This document shows, piece after piece, positions 1 to 7,931 of a stretch of 10,201 nucleotides of DNA; the stretch's first letter is position 1, and the number at the start of each line of letters is the position of its first letter. The stretch comes from Acidiferrobacteraceae bacterium. GTDB taxonomy: Bacteria; Pseudomonadota; Gammaproteobacteria; Arenicellales; UBA868. Position numbers and translations under genes: made by a program. The notes beneath the pieces are model-generated. The model made no database searches, was not told the origin of the DNA, and was given only the letters and a program-made list of their open reading frames with translations. The stretch spans positions 1 through 10,201 of the forward strand of contig PAUU01000054.1 of the NCBI GenBank assembly GCA_002713825.1. The letters run 5' to 3'.

Positions 1-43
1 ACTACCATCTCGAACCGATCCTATGAATAGATGCCTAAATTGC

Positions 44-111
44 TCTGTCAGTCCGGGTGATGACCCTTGGCTGAAAGGCCAGGGGGGCAGGCGCTTCAGA
101 AGGGACACAGA
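44..111 (+). promoter_or_regulatory. Possible structured RNA leader upstream of soxB
   Basis: Bases 44-48 can pair with 107-111 and bases 51-54 with 103-106, giving a nine-pair closing helix with a two-base bulge at 49-50. Inside it are two hairpins. One is GGGT/ACCC (55-58 with 63-66, loop GATG). The other is an eight-pair stem of 64-71 with 78-85 (loop 72-77, one G-T wobble). They share bases 64-66, so the full versions exclude each other, although a shortened second stem could coexist with the first. A further stem, TGCGGG (130-135) with CCCGCA (149-154), lies closer to the soxB start. There is no T-tract, so this is not an intrinsic terminator. I do not find the conserved core of the glycine, SAM, SAH or THF riboswitches. 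The folding was done by eye, without energies or alignments, and chance pairing is possible. The rest of 1-182 shows no clear gene or promoter. Confidence 0.25.
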
Positions 112-182
112 CGACCGTTTGCTGGATTGTGCGGGTGTCGGGTAACTGCCCGCAACTTATTCCGAATCATCATAGCCAAGTC

Positions 183-1451
183 ATGAAATCCTATTCCGCC
201 TGGAAAGTCTTCGTCAACGGCCTCACGGGTCAGAAAGGTTGGGATCGCGCCTGGCGTGACCCAGAGCCCAAAGCAGAGTATGACGTCGTCATTGTTGGTG
301 CCGGACTGCACGGACTCGCCACCGCTTATTATCTCGCCAAGAATCACGACATCAAGAATATTGCCGTCGTTGAAAAAGGCTGGCTCGGCGGAGGCAATGG
401 TGGCAGGAACACCACGATCGTCAGATCCAACTACATGCTTCCTGGGAACCGGGAGTTTTACGAACATTCTCTGAAGCTTTGGGAGAACCTCAGCCACGAT
501 CTGAACTACAACGTTATGTTCAGCCAACGGGCTCACGTCACCCTGCTGCACTCCCCCGCTGCACGCGACGGCGCAGCACGGAGGTACAACACGATGCGCC
601 TGACAGGTTCTGACGGCGAACTCTGGGATCTTGAGACCCTAAAACGGAACATCCCCCACCTCAATTACTCAGCCGATGCCCGCTTCCCGATCATCGGTGC
701 GATGGCACAGCCGCGTGCCGGCACCGCCCGACATGACGCCGTCGCGTGGGGCTACGCTCGGGGGGCAGACCAGCAGGGGATCGACATTCTTCAGAACTGT
801 GAAGTCACAGGCGTCGAGCGCAACGGAAGCACTGTCACAGGTCTGCAAACGAGTCGAGGAGTGATTCGGGCGAAAAAGGTCGGATTCGCGGTCGCGGGAA
901 ACACCTCGAGGCTCTGGCGTATGGCAGAGCTCGGCAAACTGCCCATTGAATCCCACAAGCTGCAGGCATTCGTATCCGAGCCGCTGAAACCACTACTTGA
1001 TCATGTGGTGGTGTTTGGAGTCGGCGGCGCGCATTTTTATATCTCGCAATCGGATAAAGGCGGGATGGTGTTCGGTGGCGATATCGACTGGTATAAATCA
1101 TACGCTCAGCGCGGCAATCTTCCGATTGTCCAGGATGTGGCTGAGTGCGCCACCTCGATCCTGCCCTGCCTCGGCCGTGTCCGACTGCTGCGCCATTGGT
1201 CCGGCGTCATGGACATGTCGATGGATGGCTCCCCGTTTATTTGCAAGACCCCGCTCGATAACCTCTATCTCAACGCCGGCTGGAACTACGGCGGGTTCAA
1301 GGCAAGTCCGGCTTCCGGATGGTATTTCGCAGATCTTATTGCGAATAATCGGCCCGACCCGGTTATTGCGGATCACACCCTGGATCGATTTGCCCGCGGC
1401 ATCAACATCGATGAGCGCGGCGCGGGTCCTGACCCGAAACTGCACGGATAG
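183..1451 (+). CDS. soxB: Sarcosine oxidase, beta subunit
   Basis: This is the catalytic flavin subunit of cytoplasmic heterotetrameric sarcosine oxidase, which oxidises the methyl group of sarcosine. From the ATG at 183 it has 422 residues, normal for SoxB. The Rossmann FAD motif follows a short basic lead (VIVGAGLHG, about residues 37-45), and GGGNGGRNTTIVRSNY lies at about 69-84. TARHDAVAW at about 181-189 carries His184, equivalent to the histidine that holds FMN covalently in characterised enzymes. The GGFKA lysine near 373 matches the active-site lysine. The GTG at 129 would add 18 residues with no family similarity, whereas MKSYSAWKVFVNGL at 183 matches how SoxB proteins begin. The Shine-Dalgarno sequence is poor. 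soxD follows after 6 bp. The gene is intact with all expected motifs. Confidence 0.96.
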   Translation: MKSYSAWKVFVNGLTGQKGWDRAWRDPEPKAEYDVVIVGAGLHGLATAYYLAKNHDIKNIAVVEKGWLGGGNGGRNTTIVRSNYMLPGNREFYEHSLKLWENLSHDLNYNVMFSQRAHVTLLHSPAARDGAARRYNTMRLTGSDGELWDLETLKRNIPHLNYSADARFPIIGAMAQPRAGTARHDAVAWGYARGADQQGIDILQNCEVTGVERNGSTVTGLQTSRGVIRAKKVGFAVAGNTSRLWRMAELGKLPIESHKLQAFVSEPLKPLLDHVVVFGVGGAHFYISQSDKGGMVFGGDIDWYKSYAQRGNLPIVQDVAECATSILPCLGRVRLLRHWSGVMDMSMDGSPFICKTPLDNLYLNAGWNYGGFKASPASGWYFADLIANNRPDPVIADHTLDRFARGINIDERGAGPDPKLHG

Positions 1452-1457
1452 TCCGTT

Positions 1458-1760
1458 ATGCTCAGAATCTCCTGTCCCTTTTGCGGTGTTCGAGACCACA
1501 GTGAGTTCAGTTACGGCGGAGATGCGTCCGTCGAGTATCCAGCCCTGGATGCATCAGAATCCGAATGGGTCGAAGCGGTGTTTCAACGGGAGAACCTCGA
1601 TGGTGTGCAGTTCGAAACCTGGCAGCATATTCAGGGGTGCAGGATGTGGATTGTGGTCGAACGGGATACTCGTACCCACGCTATCCACTCAGTACGGCCC
1701 GCTCATGACGGCATCGCCCAGGCTCTGAACGCGGAACAAGACGGCGTGGGCACATCATGA
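1458..1760 (+). CDS. soxD: Sarcosine oxidase, delta subunit
   Basis: This is the small zinc-binding subunit of heterotetrameric sarcosine oxidase, 100 residues long and typical for SoxD. It is structural, packing against the alpha subunit rather than carrying out catalysis. The visible zinc ligands are Cys6 and Cys9 in CPFCG, with His57 and Cys61 in WQHIQGC. The segment FSYGGDA (about 17-23) and the Trp-Val-Glu stretch near 37-39 are also characteristic. The start lies 6 bp after the soxB stop. The end overlaps the soxA start by 4 bp (ATGA), which suggests translational coupling. All four zinc ligands are present, so the subunit should fold normally. No strong ribosome binding site is visible, so reinitiation after soxB is plausible. 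Confidence 0.94.
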   Translation: MLRISCPFCGVRDHSEFSYGGDASVEYPALDASESEWVEAVFQRENLDGVQFETWQHIQGCRMWIVVERDTRTHAIHSVRPAHDGIAQALNAEQDGVGTS

Positions 1761-4741
1761 CAGCACAGCGCCTCCGAAAAGGCGGTCATATCGATCGTAC
1801 TCGTCCCCTAACCTTCCGTTGGGACGGGACCTCTATGAGTGGTTACGCCGGCGATAGCCTCGCCTCAGCTCTCATGGCTAATGGCGAACAGATTCTGGGT
1901 CGAAGCTTCAAATACCACCGGCCGCGCGGGATCATGTCAGCCGGCGTGGAGGAATCCGGAGCCCTGGTCACGGTCGGTCAGGGTGCGAAACAGGATGCGA
2001 ATGTTAGAGCCACCACCCAACCTCTCTACGAAGGGCTTATCGCCCGCGGCCAAAACGCTTGGCCAAGTGTCCGTCTTGATTTTGGCGCCATAAACAGTCT
2101 TTTCGGCCGATTCTTCGCCGCAGGGTTCTATTACAAGACTTTCATGGGCCTGCCGCCATTTGAATGGGGGCGTGGCACAGGGATGTGGATGCGGTATGAA
2201 AAGATCATCCGCAAAGCCGCCGGGATGGGCACGGCCTCCCGGGAGCCAGACCCGGATCGCTATGAGCACGCACATGGCTATTGCGATCTGCTCATCGTCG
2301 GCAGTGGCCCTGCGGGCCGCGCTGCGGCGCATTGTGCCGCAAAAGCCGGCTGTGATGTGATCCTGGTGGAGCAGGACGCGGCACTGGGAGGCGATACTCT
2401 CAGCCAGCCAGGCAACACCAGTACCCTGCAAGGAGAACTTTCCGCGCTAAGGGCTTGCGGCGTGCGGCTAATGACGTCTACAACCGCATTCGGTCTTTAC
2501 GATAACGGCGTTGCCGGACTGCTGGAACGGGTCACGGATCACTTGGCTGATTCGCCGTCTTGGCTGCCGCGCCAACGATTTTGGACAGTGCGTGCGCGCG
2601 CCACGCTGATCGCCGCTGGAGCGCTGGAGCGGCATATTGCTTTTGGCGACAACGATCGGCCTGGCGTGATGACCGTCAATGCCGGGCGCACCTACCTCAA
2701 TCGCTTTGCCATCCAGGCCGGCGAAAATATCGTCATCGCCACCAACAACGACTCTGCATACACCACAGCGTCTGATCTCGCAGATTCCGGAGCGAGCGTC
2801 ACGATGCTTGACTCTCGGCACGAAATCTCCCGCTCATTGCAGTCGCAATGCGATGCCGCAGGCATCGGGATCAAACTCGAGGCAGCTCCAATGAAGGCAT
2901 TAGGTGGTAAAGCCGTCTCAGGCCTGACGGCTGCCATCAGAAAAGGAAACAGTTGGCGTACGGACGGAAATATCGATTGTGATCTATTGCTGGTTTCCGG
3001 AGGTTGGTCACCGGTTGTCAATCTCCTGTCACACAGGGGTATCAAACCTGTCTGGAACCCTGAACTGGCGTGCTTTCTGGCCCCAGCCTCTGACGAGCCG
3101 ATTGTGGCTGCCGGCAGCGCAGCGGGAGTATGGGACGACTCTGCATGCCGCGCGTCTGGGGAAAAAGCTGCCCTGGAAGCGTTGGAACTCATCCGGAATC
3201 CTGCACACCGCGCAGCCGCGCAGACCCCGGGCGATTGGGAATGCCCCATTGACCCCCTCTACGAGGTTCGCCCAGTCAAGCAGAAACTCAAGTCCTTCGT
3301 GGACCCTCAACACGACGTTACGACCGACGATATTCGACTCGCCCATCATGAGGGCTTCGTGTCAGTAGAACATCTCAAGCGATACACGACGCTCGGAATG
3401 GCGACCGATCAAGGCAAGATGGGCAATATCATTGGGATCGCCTTGATGGCCGACGCGCTGGGAAAGGAAATCCCCCAGGTCGGCACAACGACCTTCCGTC
3501 CGCCTTACACACCGGTCAGTATCGGCGCGTTGAAGGGCCGAAATGTCGGGCCGCATTTCAGACCCCTGCGAAGGACCCCGATGCACGACTGGAATCTGGA
3601 TGCAGGCGGCACCATGACGATGGCCGGACTTTGGCACCGGCCCTGGTTTTTCGCGCGCAGCGGGGAAACCATCAGCGAGGCCTATGTCCGGGAAGCAGAA
3701 ACGGTCCGCCGCACAGTGGGGCTTTGTGATGTGACCTCACTGGGCAAGATCGCAATTCAAGGCCCTGACGCCACGGAGTTGCTGAACCGCGTCTACAGCA
3801 ATCCCTTTGCAAAACTCCCAATCGGCAAAACCCGTTACGGCATTATGCTGCGAGATGACGGTTTGGTCATGGATGACGGCACGACCTGGCGTCTTGCTGA
3901 GAACGAGTACTTCATGACCACCACAACTGCTCATGCGGCCAAGGTGATGGCGTTTCTGGAAGAACTGCTTCAGACGCGATGGACCGACCTGAAGGTTCAC
4001 CTCACCTCGGTGTCAGAACAATGGGCAGGGGTCGCCGTAGCAGGACCATTATCGAGGGAAGTGCTGGCAGCCTGTGTCGAACAGCCGACGCGGGTAGCCG
4101 ACGAGACCCTTCCCTTCATGGGCGTGGTGGAGACCACTATGCGCGAAGGGATCCCTGCCCGGATTGCGAGAATCAGCTTCTCCGGAGAGCGGGCTTTCGA
4201 GGTGTACGTACCGTCAGATTTTGGGCCCGCCGTAATGCAGAGCCTATGGGATGCTGCCCGACCCATGGATGGCTGCCTGTACGGTCTGGAGGCACTGGGG
4301 GCACTGCGAATTGAAAAAGGCCATGTGACCGGCGCTGAACTCGATGGCCGCGTCACCATTGAAGACGCCGGCCTTGGGCGAATGGCGTCCGACAAGAAAA
4401 CCTATGTCGGCAGTGCGCTTCGCAAACGCCCTGAAATGGTGAGGAAGAACCGCCCGCGCCTTGTGGGAATCTTCCCGAAAGACCGACGGGAGATCTTTAA
4501 CGCGGGGTCCATTCTCTGCGCTGCAGACAACATTGCCGGATACGGTGAAGGATGGATCACTGCCGTGACCCACTCCCCGGCCCTTGGCCACTGGATTGGA
4601 CTGGGCTTTATTAAAGGTGGTCACGAGGCCTGGCAGGGCCAAGACGTCGTTTGTGCTGATCCCGTACGCAAGGGAAATACCTCCGTAGAGATCGTCTCAC
4701 CGCATATGTATGACCCCCAGGGAGAGCGGATGTATGGTTAA
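1757..4741 (+). CDS. soxA: Sarcosine oxidase, alpha subunit
   Basis: This is the large subunit of heterotetrameric sarcosine oxidase, 994 residues, full length for the family. Domains run in order. A ferredoxin-like fold without cluster cysteines (about 1-100) includes GRSFKYHRPRGIMSAG at 48-63. An NAD-binding disulfide-reductase-like domain (about 175-480) has VGSGPAGRAAA at 181-191 and ATNNDSAYTTASDL at 328-341. A short linking domain around 500-600 contains MATDQGKMGN (548-557). A C-terminal GcvT/aminomethyltransferase-like domain (about 610-990) is where tetrahydrofolate should accept the formaldehyde-level carbon and release 5,10-methylene-THF; GLCDVTSLGKIAIQGPDA (655-672) and FEVYVPSDFG (814-823) belong to it. 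The start overlaps the soxD stop by 4 bp. The end overlaps soxG by 8 bp. No frameshift or missing domain is seen. Confidence 0.96.
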   Translation: MTAQRLRKGGHIDRTRPLTFRWDGTSMSGYAGDSLASALMANGEQILGRSFKYHRPRGIMSAGVEESGALVTVGQGAKQDANVRATTQPLYEGLIARGQNAWPSVRLDFGAINSLFGRFFAAGFYYKTFMGLPPFEWGRGTGMWMRYEKIIRKAAGMGTASREPDPDRYEHAHGYCDLLIVGSGPAGRAAAHCAAKAGCDVILVEQDAALGGDTLSQPGNTSTLQGELSALRACGVRLMTSTTAFGLYDNGVAGLLERVTDHLADSPSWLPRQRFWTVRARATLIAAGALERHIAFGDNDRPGVMTVNAGRTYLNRFAIQAGENIVIATNNDSAYTTASDLADSGASVTMLDSRHEISRSLQSQCDAAGIGIKLEAAPMKALGGKAVSGLTAAIRKGNSWRTDGNIDCDLLLVSGGWSPVVNLLSHRGIKPVWNPELACFLAPASDEPIVAAGSAAGVWDDSACRASGEKAALEALELIRNPAHRAAAQTPGDWECPIDPLYEVRPVKQKLKSFVDPQHDVTTDDIRLAHHEGFVSVEHLKRYTTLGMATDQGKMGNIIGIALMADALGKEIPQVGTTTFRPPYTPVSIGALKGRNVGPHFRPLRRTPMHDWNLDAGGTMTMAGLWHRPWFFARSGETISEAYVREAETVRRTVGLCDVTSLGKIAIQGPDATELLNRVYSNPFAKLPIGKTRYGIMLRDDGLVMDDGTTWRLAENEYFMTTTTAHAAKVMAFLEELLQTRWTDLKVHLTSVSEQWAGVAVAGPLSREVLAACVEQPTRVADETLPFMGVVETTMREGIPARIARISFSGERAFEVYVPSDFGPAVMQSLWDAARPMDGCLYGLEALGALRIEKGHVTGAELDGRVTIEDAGLGRMASDKKTYVGSALRKRPEMVRKNRPRLVGIFPKDRREIFNAGSILCAADNIAGYGEGWITAVTHSPALGHWIGLGFIKGGHEAWQGQDVVCADPVRKGNTSVEIVSPHMYDPQGERMYG

Positions 4742-5294
4742 AAGACAATCCGCACTCGCATCGGTTTACCATCGTGGGATGTATGGCCGGCCTGGTGAAC
4801 CCGGCATTCGGCTACAGGAAGTGGCGGGCCTCAACCTCGCTCAGGTAGCGGCCTGGCCTGACAACTTGGAACCTGCGGCAAAAGACGTCGCACAGGCGAT
4901 CGGGGCTGACAAGGCTCCCGGCCCCGGTTATGCGGTTTCGACTGAGCAAGGAACCGTGCTACGTGTAGAAGCGCTCAAATGGTGGCTGCTGGACTGTGGC
5001 TTGCCGACTCTTGATTCAGAAACAACCGTTTCCCTAGACCTGTCTCACTCAAGAACGCGAATCTTAGTGTCAGGCCCAGAGGCTTCCGTGTGTCTTAACC
5101 GACTGCTTCCGCTTGACTTGCGTCCCGATCGGTTCGGGGTTGATAAAGTCGCTAATGCAGGCATTCATCATGTGGGCGTCACGCTGTGGCACAGTGACGC
5201 GGGCTACGAGCTCTTCATCCCCCGAGGGTTTGCCGTGTCTCTATGGGAACTTCTGGTGGAAACCTCTGAGCAATTCGGTCTGGAAATCGTCTAG
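4734..5294 (+). CDS. soxG: Sarcosine oxidase, gamma subunit
   Basis: This is the last subunit of heterotetrameric sarcosine oxidase, 186 residues from the ATG at 4734. SoxG has a GcvT-like fold and contacts the folate domain of the alpha subunit; no catalytic residue is assigned to it. Recognisable segments are GIRLQEVAGLNLAQVAAW (24-41), the DLSHSRTRILVSGPEA strand-turn region near 102-117, and a C-terminal stretch with HHVGVTLWHSDAGYELFIPRGF at about 144-165. A longer start at 4710 would add eight residues inside the soxA coding end. The start at 4734 has AGGGAG at 4719-4724 with 9 bp spacing and matches the usual SoxG beginning. It overlaps soxA by 8 bp. SoxG is the most variable subunit, but operon position and these segments make the call secure. 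Confidence 0.92.
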   Translation: MVKRQSALASVYHRGMYGRPGEPGIRLQEVAGLNLAQVAAWPDNLEPAAKDVAQAIGADKAPGPGYAVSTEQGTVLRVEALKWWLLDCGLPTLDSETTVSLDLSHSRTRILVSGPEASVCLNRLLPLDLRPDRFGVDKVANAGIHHVGVTLWHSDAGYELFIPRGFAVSLWELLVETSEQFGLEIV

Positions 5295-5322
5295 TCTGCT
5301 TCTACCGCACACCGGCGAGGTC

Positions 5323-6639
5323 TCAGCCTAGGACCGAAAAACTGCTATCTGGATTGATCTGCCGCCGGCGAGACATACTCGCTGTATCCAATTCATAGTC
5401 GATATGCTCCAACTTGAGCCGGAAAGCCTCTTTGTCGTGGTCGCCTCCTGATTCGCAATATTCAATCAGACCGGCTATCAAGCGGCCGGCGGCCGGCGCA
5501 TTTTTAAATTGGTTTCCGCTTGATCCGCACGCCATATAGAAGCCGTCTATCGTAGATCGGTCATAAATCGGCAGCCAGTCTTCGGTCACGTCATAGAGGT
5601 CAACCACCCCACGCATCCGATTGGGCAGTTTTAGTCCGCCCATGCGTTGAGCCAGACGCAGCGCCTGCGTAGTTGCCTGATCTGAGAAATCGCGATTGAA
5701 ACCATCAGGGTCTGCCCAGTCATGCGGATCACAAGGAGGATCTTCACTGCCAGCAAGAACATAATTGCCGGTCTCCGGACGACAATACACGCCGATGTCG
5801 TTATCCGACACCACCAGTCCGGCGCCTTCGAAATCCAGCCCCTCCGGTGCCGGCACGTGCGCTACCTCTTGGCGCAGAGCACGGGTGGTAATCTTCATAT
5901 CGGCAGTCACACCCGCCAGTTCGTTGATCTTGGATGAGTGAGGACCCGCCACATTGACGACCACCGGCGCGTTGACACGGGTGCCGTCTTCTAACACCAC
6001 ACCCTGCACCCGGCCCCCCGCCGAGGGAATCTCGCTGACCCCTCGGTTAAAAAGAAAACGCCCCCCCGCAGCCTCAGCCGCAAACTGGATGTTCTGTGAA
6101 GCCAACTGCGGATCGCTGATATAACCCGCGGTCGGGAAAAATACCCCTCCTTCAATTCGCCCTCCTCCAGGCTCTCCGAAAGAGGGATCGTCCATTCGTT
6201 TTGCGGGTGCATAGCACCGAAGATCGTAGCCGGGCAATCGTCCCGTAATCTCATCCTCATTCCATTCTTCGTACGGAATAGAGAGCGAACGCGCGTTATC
6301 AAGGATTTTGGTGAGATGGCCGTTTCCTTGTGTTTTCATGACTAGGCATCCGGTTTTCTGAAACCGGGCCTTGTCTAATTCCTTTGCCGATGCTGCCCCC
6401 AGATATCCTGACCAATCTTCCCAGTCATGATAAGCGTCAAAAGCGAAAGCCGTTCCTTCCAATGTCGAGTAATGCACTCGAATGATTGCGCAGGAACTTG
6501 ATGTCGAGCCGTAACCTGCTTTGGGCGCGCGATCTACCGAAATCGTGCGCCGACCCGATTTTGCGAGCTCATAAGCGACTGCCGTGCCGATAATTCCGGC
6601 TCCAATAACAACAGCATCCGCGAATAAAGGGTTCTTCAT
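5323..6639 (-). CDS. FAD-dependent oxidoreductase, DAO family (amine oxidase/dehydrogenase)
   Basis: This is a 438-residue stand-alone flavoprotein of the D-amino acid oxidase/glycine oxidase superfamily, probably cytoplasmic. The N-terminus has the dinucleotide motif VIGAGIIGTAVAYELAKSG (11-29), ending in Asp36 where most relatives have Glu. STSSSCAIIRVHYST (45-59) is the flavin-contacting loop. NVAGPHSSKI (229-238) and a C-terminal ACGSSGNQFKNAPAAGRLI (370-388) complete the FAD site. It lacks the SoxB-type TARHDAVAW sequence, so it is not a second sarcosine oxidase beta subunit. Likely substrates are N-methylated or secondary amines or amino acids, but the sequence does not decide which. 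A Shine-Dalgarno AGAGGA lies about 11 bp before the ATG. It converges with soxG (28 bp gap) and starts 38 bp after the upstream DUF4329 gene, so it may share that transcript. Confidence 0.87.
   Translation of the reverse strand: MKNPLFADAVVIGAGIIGTAVAYELAKSGRRTISVDRAPKAGYGSTSSSCAIIRVHYSTLEGTAFAFDAYHDWEDWSGYLGAASAKELDKARFQKTGCLVMKTQGNGHLTKILDNARSLSIPYEEWNEDEITGRLPGYDLRCYAPAKRMDDPSFGEPGGGRIEGGVFFPTAGYISDPQLASQNIQFAAEAAGGRFLFNRGVSEIPSAGGRVQGVVLEDGTRVNAPVVVNVAGPHSSKINELAGVTADMKITTRALRQEVAHVPAPEGLDFEGAGLVVSDNDIGVYCRPETGNYVLAGSEDPPCDPHDWADPDGFNRDFSDQATTQALRLAQRMGGLKLPNRMRGVVDLYDVTEDWLPIYDRSTIDGFYMACGSSGNQFKNAPAAGRLIAGLIEYCESGGDHDKEAFRLKLEHIDYELDTASMSRRRQINPDSSFSVLG
5485..5505 (+). terminator. Weak candidate terminator for the sox transcript, inside the convergent gene
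   Basis: On the + strand a 5-bp all-GC stem (5485-5489 with 5493-5497, loop CGG) is followed by GCA and five T at 5501-5505. It lies about 190 bp beyond the soxG stop, within the antisense of the DAO coding region. The stem is short and the T-tract is three bases away. The minus-strand codons for Ala-Pro-Ala-Ala-Gly-Arg, a conserved FAD-site segment, explain the GC run without any terminator role. Confidence 0.12.
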
Positions 6640-6677
6640 ATTGAATCGGGATCCTCTTGGCTCAAGGAAAGATTGTG

Positions 6678-7898
6678 TCAGTTCGCAATCGTCCCAAGTG
6701 TGGTGATCGTTCCTGTCAGGAAGTGGTGAAACTTGAACAATCCTGCGGGTGTGCCGAGATAGCCGTCGACACCCCAGTTATTGTTCAGACTAATGTCCGC
6801 AAAAGAAAAGTTCTCGCTATCGAATCTTGGATCGAAACCGCCATGGGTATGGTAGGTTGCAGTGGCTGTCCCTGCCCCGACACTCGAAGGAGATCCAATA
6901 CTGACGCTGTCCACCGTTCCCTTTACGGGCTCGGTCGCGCTGAAGGTATTGTCACTGTTGCGATACACCCAGCCCCCATACTCCAGGTTCTCCGCTACGG
7001 AGGTAGGGTTGATCCCGTTCAGGACGTTCCTAGCCGCGCTGTGTTGGGTGGAGAAGCGCAGTTGGTTATCAGACGACTCGCTGCCTGAACTGGCCACCAG
7101 TGCGATTCCCACCGCCCCCGCCGCCAGTGCCACGGTGGTGGCGATGTCAGTGGTGCTGCTCCCACCTTCCCGGGCGAGCAGACTATCTTGGCTCCCTTGT
7201 CGGCCGCTGAAGTTAATAATCCACCGCTGATATTCTCCGCCGCCAAAGCGGCTGCTTCGTCCGTCACGGACCTCGAACCCCAGCGACAAGTGACGCCCTA
7301 AAGGCAGCTGCCATCTCAGATTCACGGAAGAAACATCCGAACCTGCCGCTGCAAAAGTGGATTGAAATTCTCCCGCGGGCAAGCGCAACTGCAAGCCAAG
7401 TGCATGAGCTTGCTCACTATCTTCACTGTCTACGCGATAGAGCTGTAGTGCCAGTGCGCCCGATGTTGCGCCGGCAAACCAGCTTACTCGATTGGCTGTC
7501 TGTACCGCGCTAATCTGGGACACTCCCGCAGTAAGCTGGATTCCCCCAGTCAGAAAATCAAACGCAGCGCCTGAAAAATGCGTCGGCCGCTGATAATTGC
7601 CATGGAAAAGGCTGGCATCCTGCTCCGCGAAAGAAAGCGATGAACTGAGAGAGGAAAGTCCCTTTCCCTCACCCCAGAAACCGCTCAGACTGAAGCCCGC
7701 ACCATGGACTGATGAGAGCAGGAGTTGGTCATCGTGACTGACTCCGGCCATTGCCTGAAGAGATCCGAGCCCCTGTGCGGGCGTCGTGGTGAGCCAAAAA
7801 GCCTGGTCAGACAGACCTGAAGCTCCAAGAGCGGGGATAATACCCGCAGAAAAAATCAACGAGGCCCGAACCAGGCTTTTTATCAATACGTCCAGCAC
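6678..7898 (-). CDS. Exported protein with C-terminal DUF4329 (JAMM-like) domain
   Basis: This protein has 406 residues and no cysteine. A hydrophobic N-terminus (about 5-26, ending PALGA) looks like a signal peptide. Residues 30-235 alternate hydrophobic and polar residues and are rich in Gly and Ser, as in beta-barrel or beta-sandwich envelope proteins. A hydrophobic Ala/Gly stretch follows at 253-270. Residues 280-406 resemble DUF4329, a domain also found at the ends of some polymorphic toxins. They include VAENLEYGGWVYR (301-313), TATYHTHGGFD (346-356), ENFSFADI (362-369) and GYLGTPAGLFKF (379-390). His350, His352, Ser365 and Asp368, with a Glu at 303 or 306, fit a JAMM metallopeptidase arrangement with a longer spacer than usual; this is inference. 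The GTG start at 7898 directly follows an in-frame TGA; TTG at codon 5 is the nearest alternative. The function is unknown. The DAO gene lies 38 bp downstream. Confidence 0.8.
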   Translation of the reverse strand: MLDVLIKSLVRASLIFSAGIIPALGASGLSDQAFWLTTTPAQGLGSLQAMAGVSHDDQLLLSSVHGAGFSLSGFWGEGKGLSSLSSSLSFAEQDASLFHGNYQRPTHFSGAAFDFLTGGIQLTAGVSQISAVQTANRVSWFAGATSGALALQLYRVDSEDSEQAHALGLQLRLPAGEFQSTFAAAGSDVSSVNLRWQLPLGRHLSLGFEVRDGRSSRFGGGEYQRWIINFSGRQGSQDSLLAREGGSSTTDIATTVALAAGAVGIALVASSGSESSDNQLRFSTQHSAARNVLNGINPTSVAENLEYGGWVYRNSDNTFSATEPVKGTVDSVSIGSPSSVGAGTATATYHTHGGFDPRFDSENFSFADISLNNNWGVDGYLGTPAGLFKFHHFLTGTITTLGTIAN

Positions 7899-7931
7899 TC
7901 AGTGTTCTCTCGCTAAACAAGTCTCGCGGGC

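Noticed and set aside
44..111. Glycine riboswitch assignment for the soxB leader
   Set aside because: The overall layout is loosely similar, but the conserved GGAGAG/CTCTC core and its adjacent conserved bases are absent.
23..145. Small open frame (41 sense-codon length class) in the soxB leader, beginning MNRCLNCSVS
   Set aside because: No Shine-Dalgarno, no recognisable domain, and it runs through the base-paired leader. It could equally be the tail of an unseen upstream gene; nothing supports it as a real gene.
129..182. N-terminal extension of soxB from a GTG at 129
   Set aside because: The 18 extra residues match nothing in SoxB, and MKSYSAWKVF at 183 aligns with how the family normally begins.
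997..1728. Plus-strand 243-codon frame spanning soxB and soxD
   Set aside because: It is an alternative reading of two well-supported subunits, with biased composition and no family match.
1757..2060. Loss of iron-sulfur cysteines in the SoxA ferredoxin-like domain as a defect
   Set aside because: SoxA proteins in general lack these cysteines in this domain, so this is normal for the family.
6657..7088. Plus-strand open frame of 143 codons opposite the DUF4329 coding region
   Set aside because: The minus strand encodes conserved DUF4329 motifs across this interval, and the plus-strand frame shows no domain or clear ribosome binding site.
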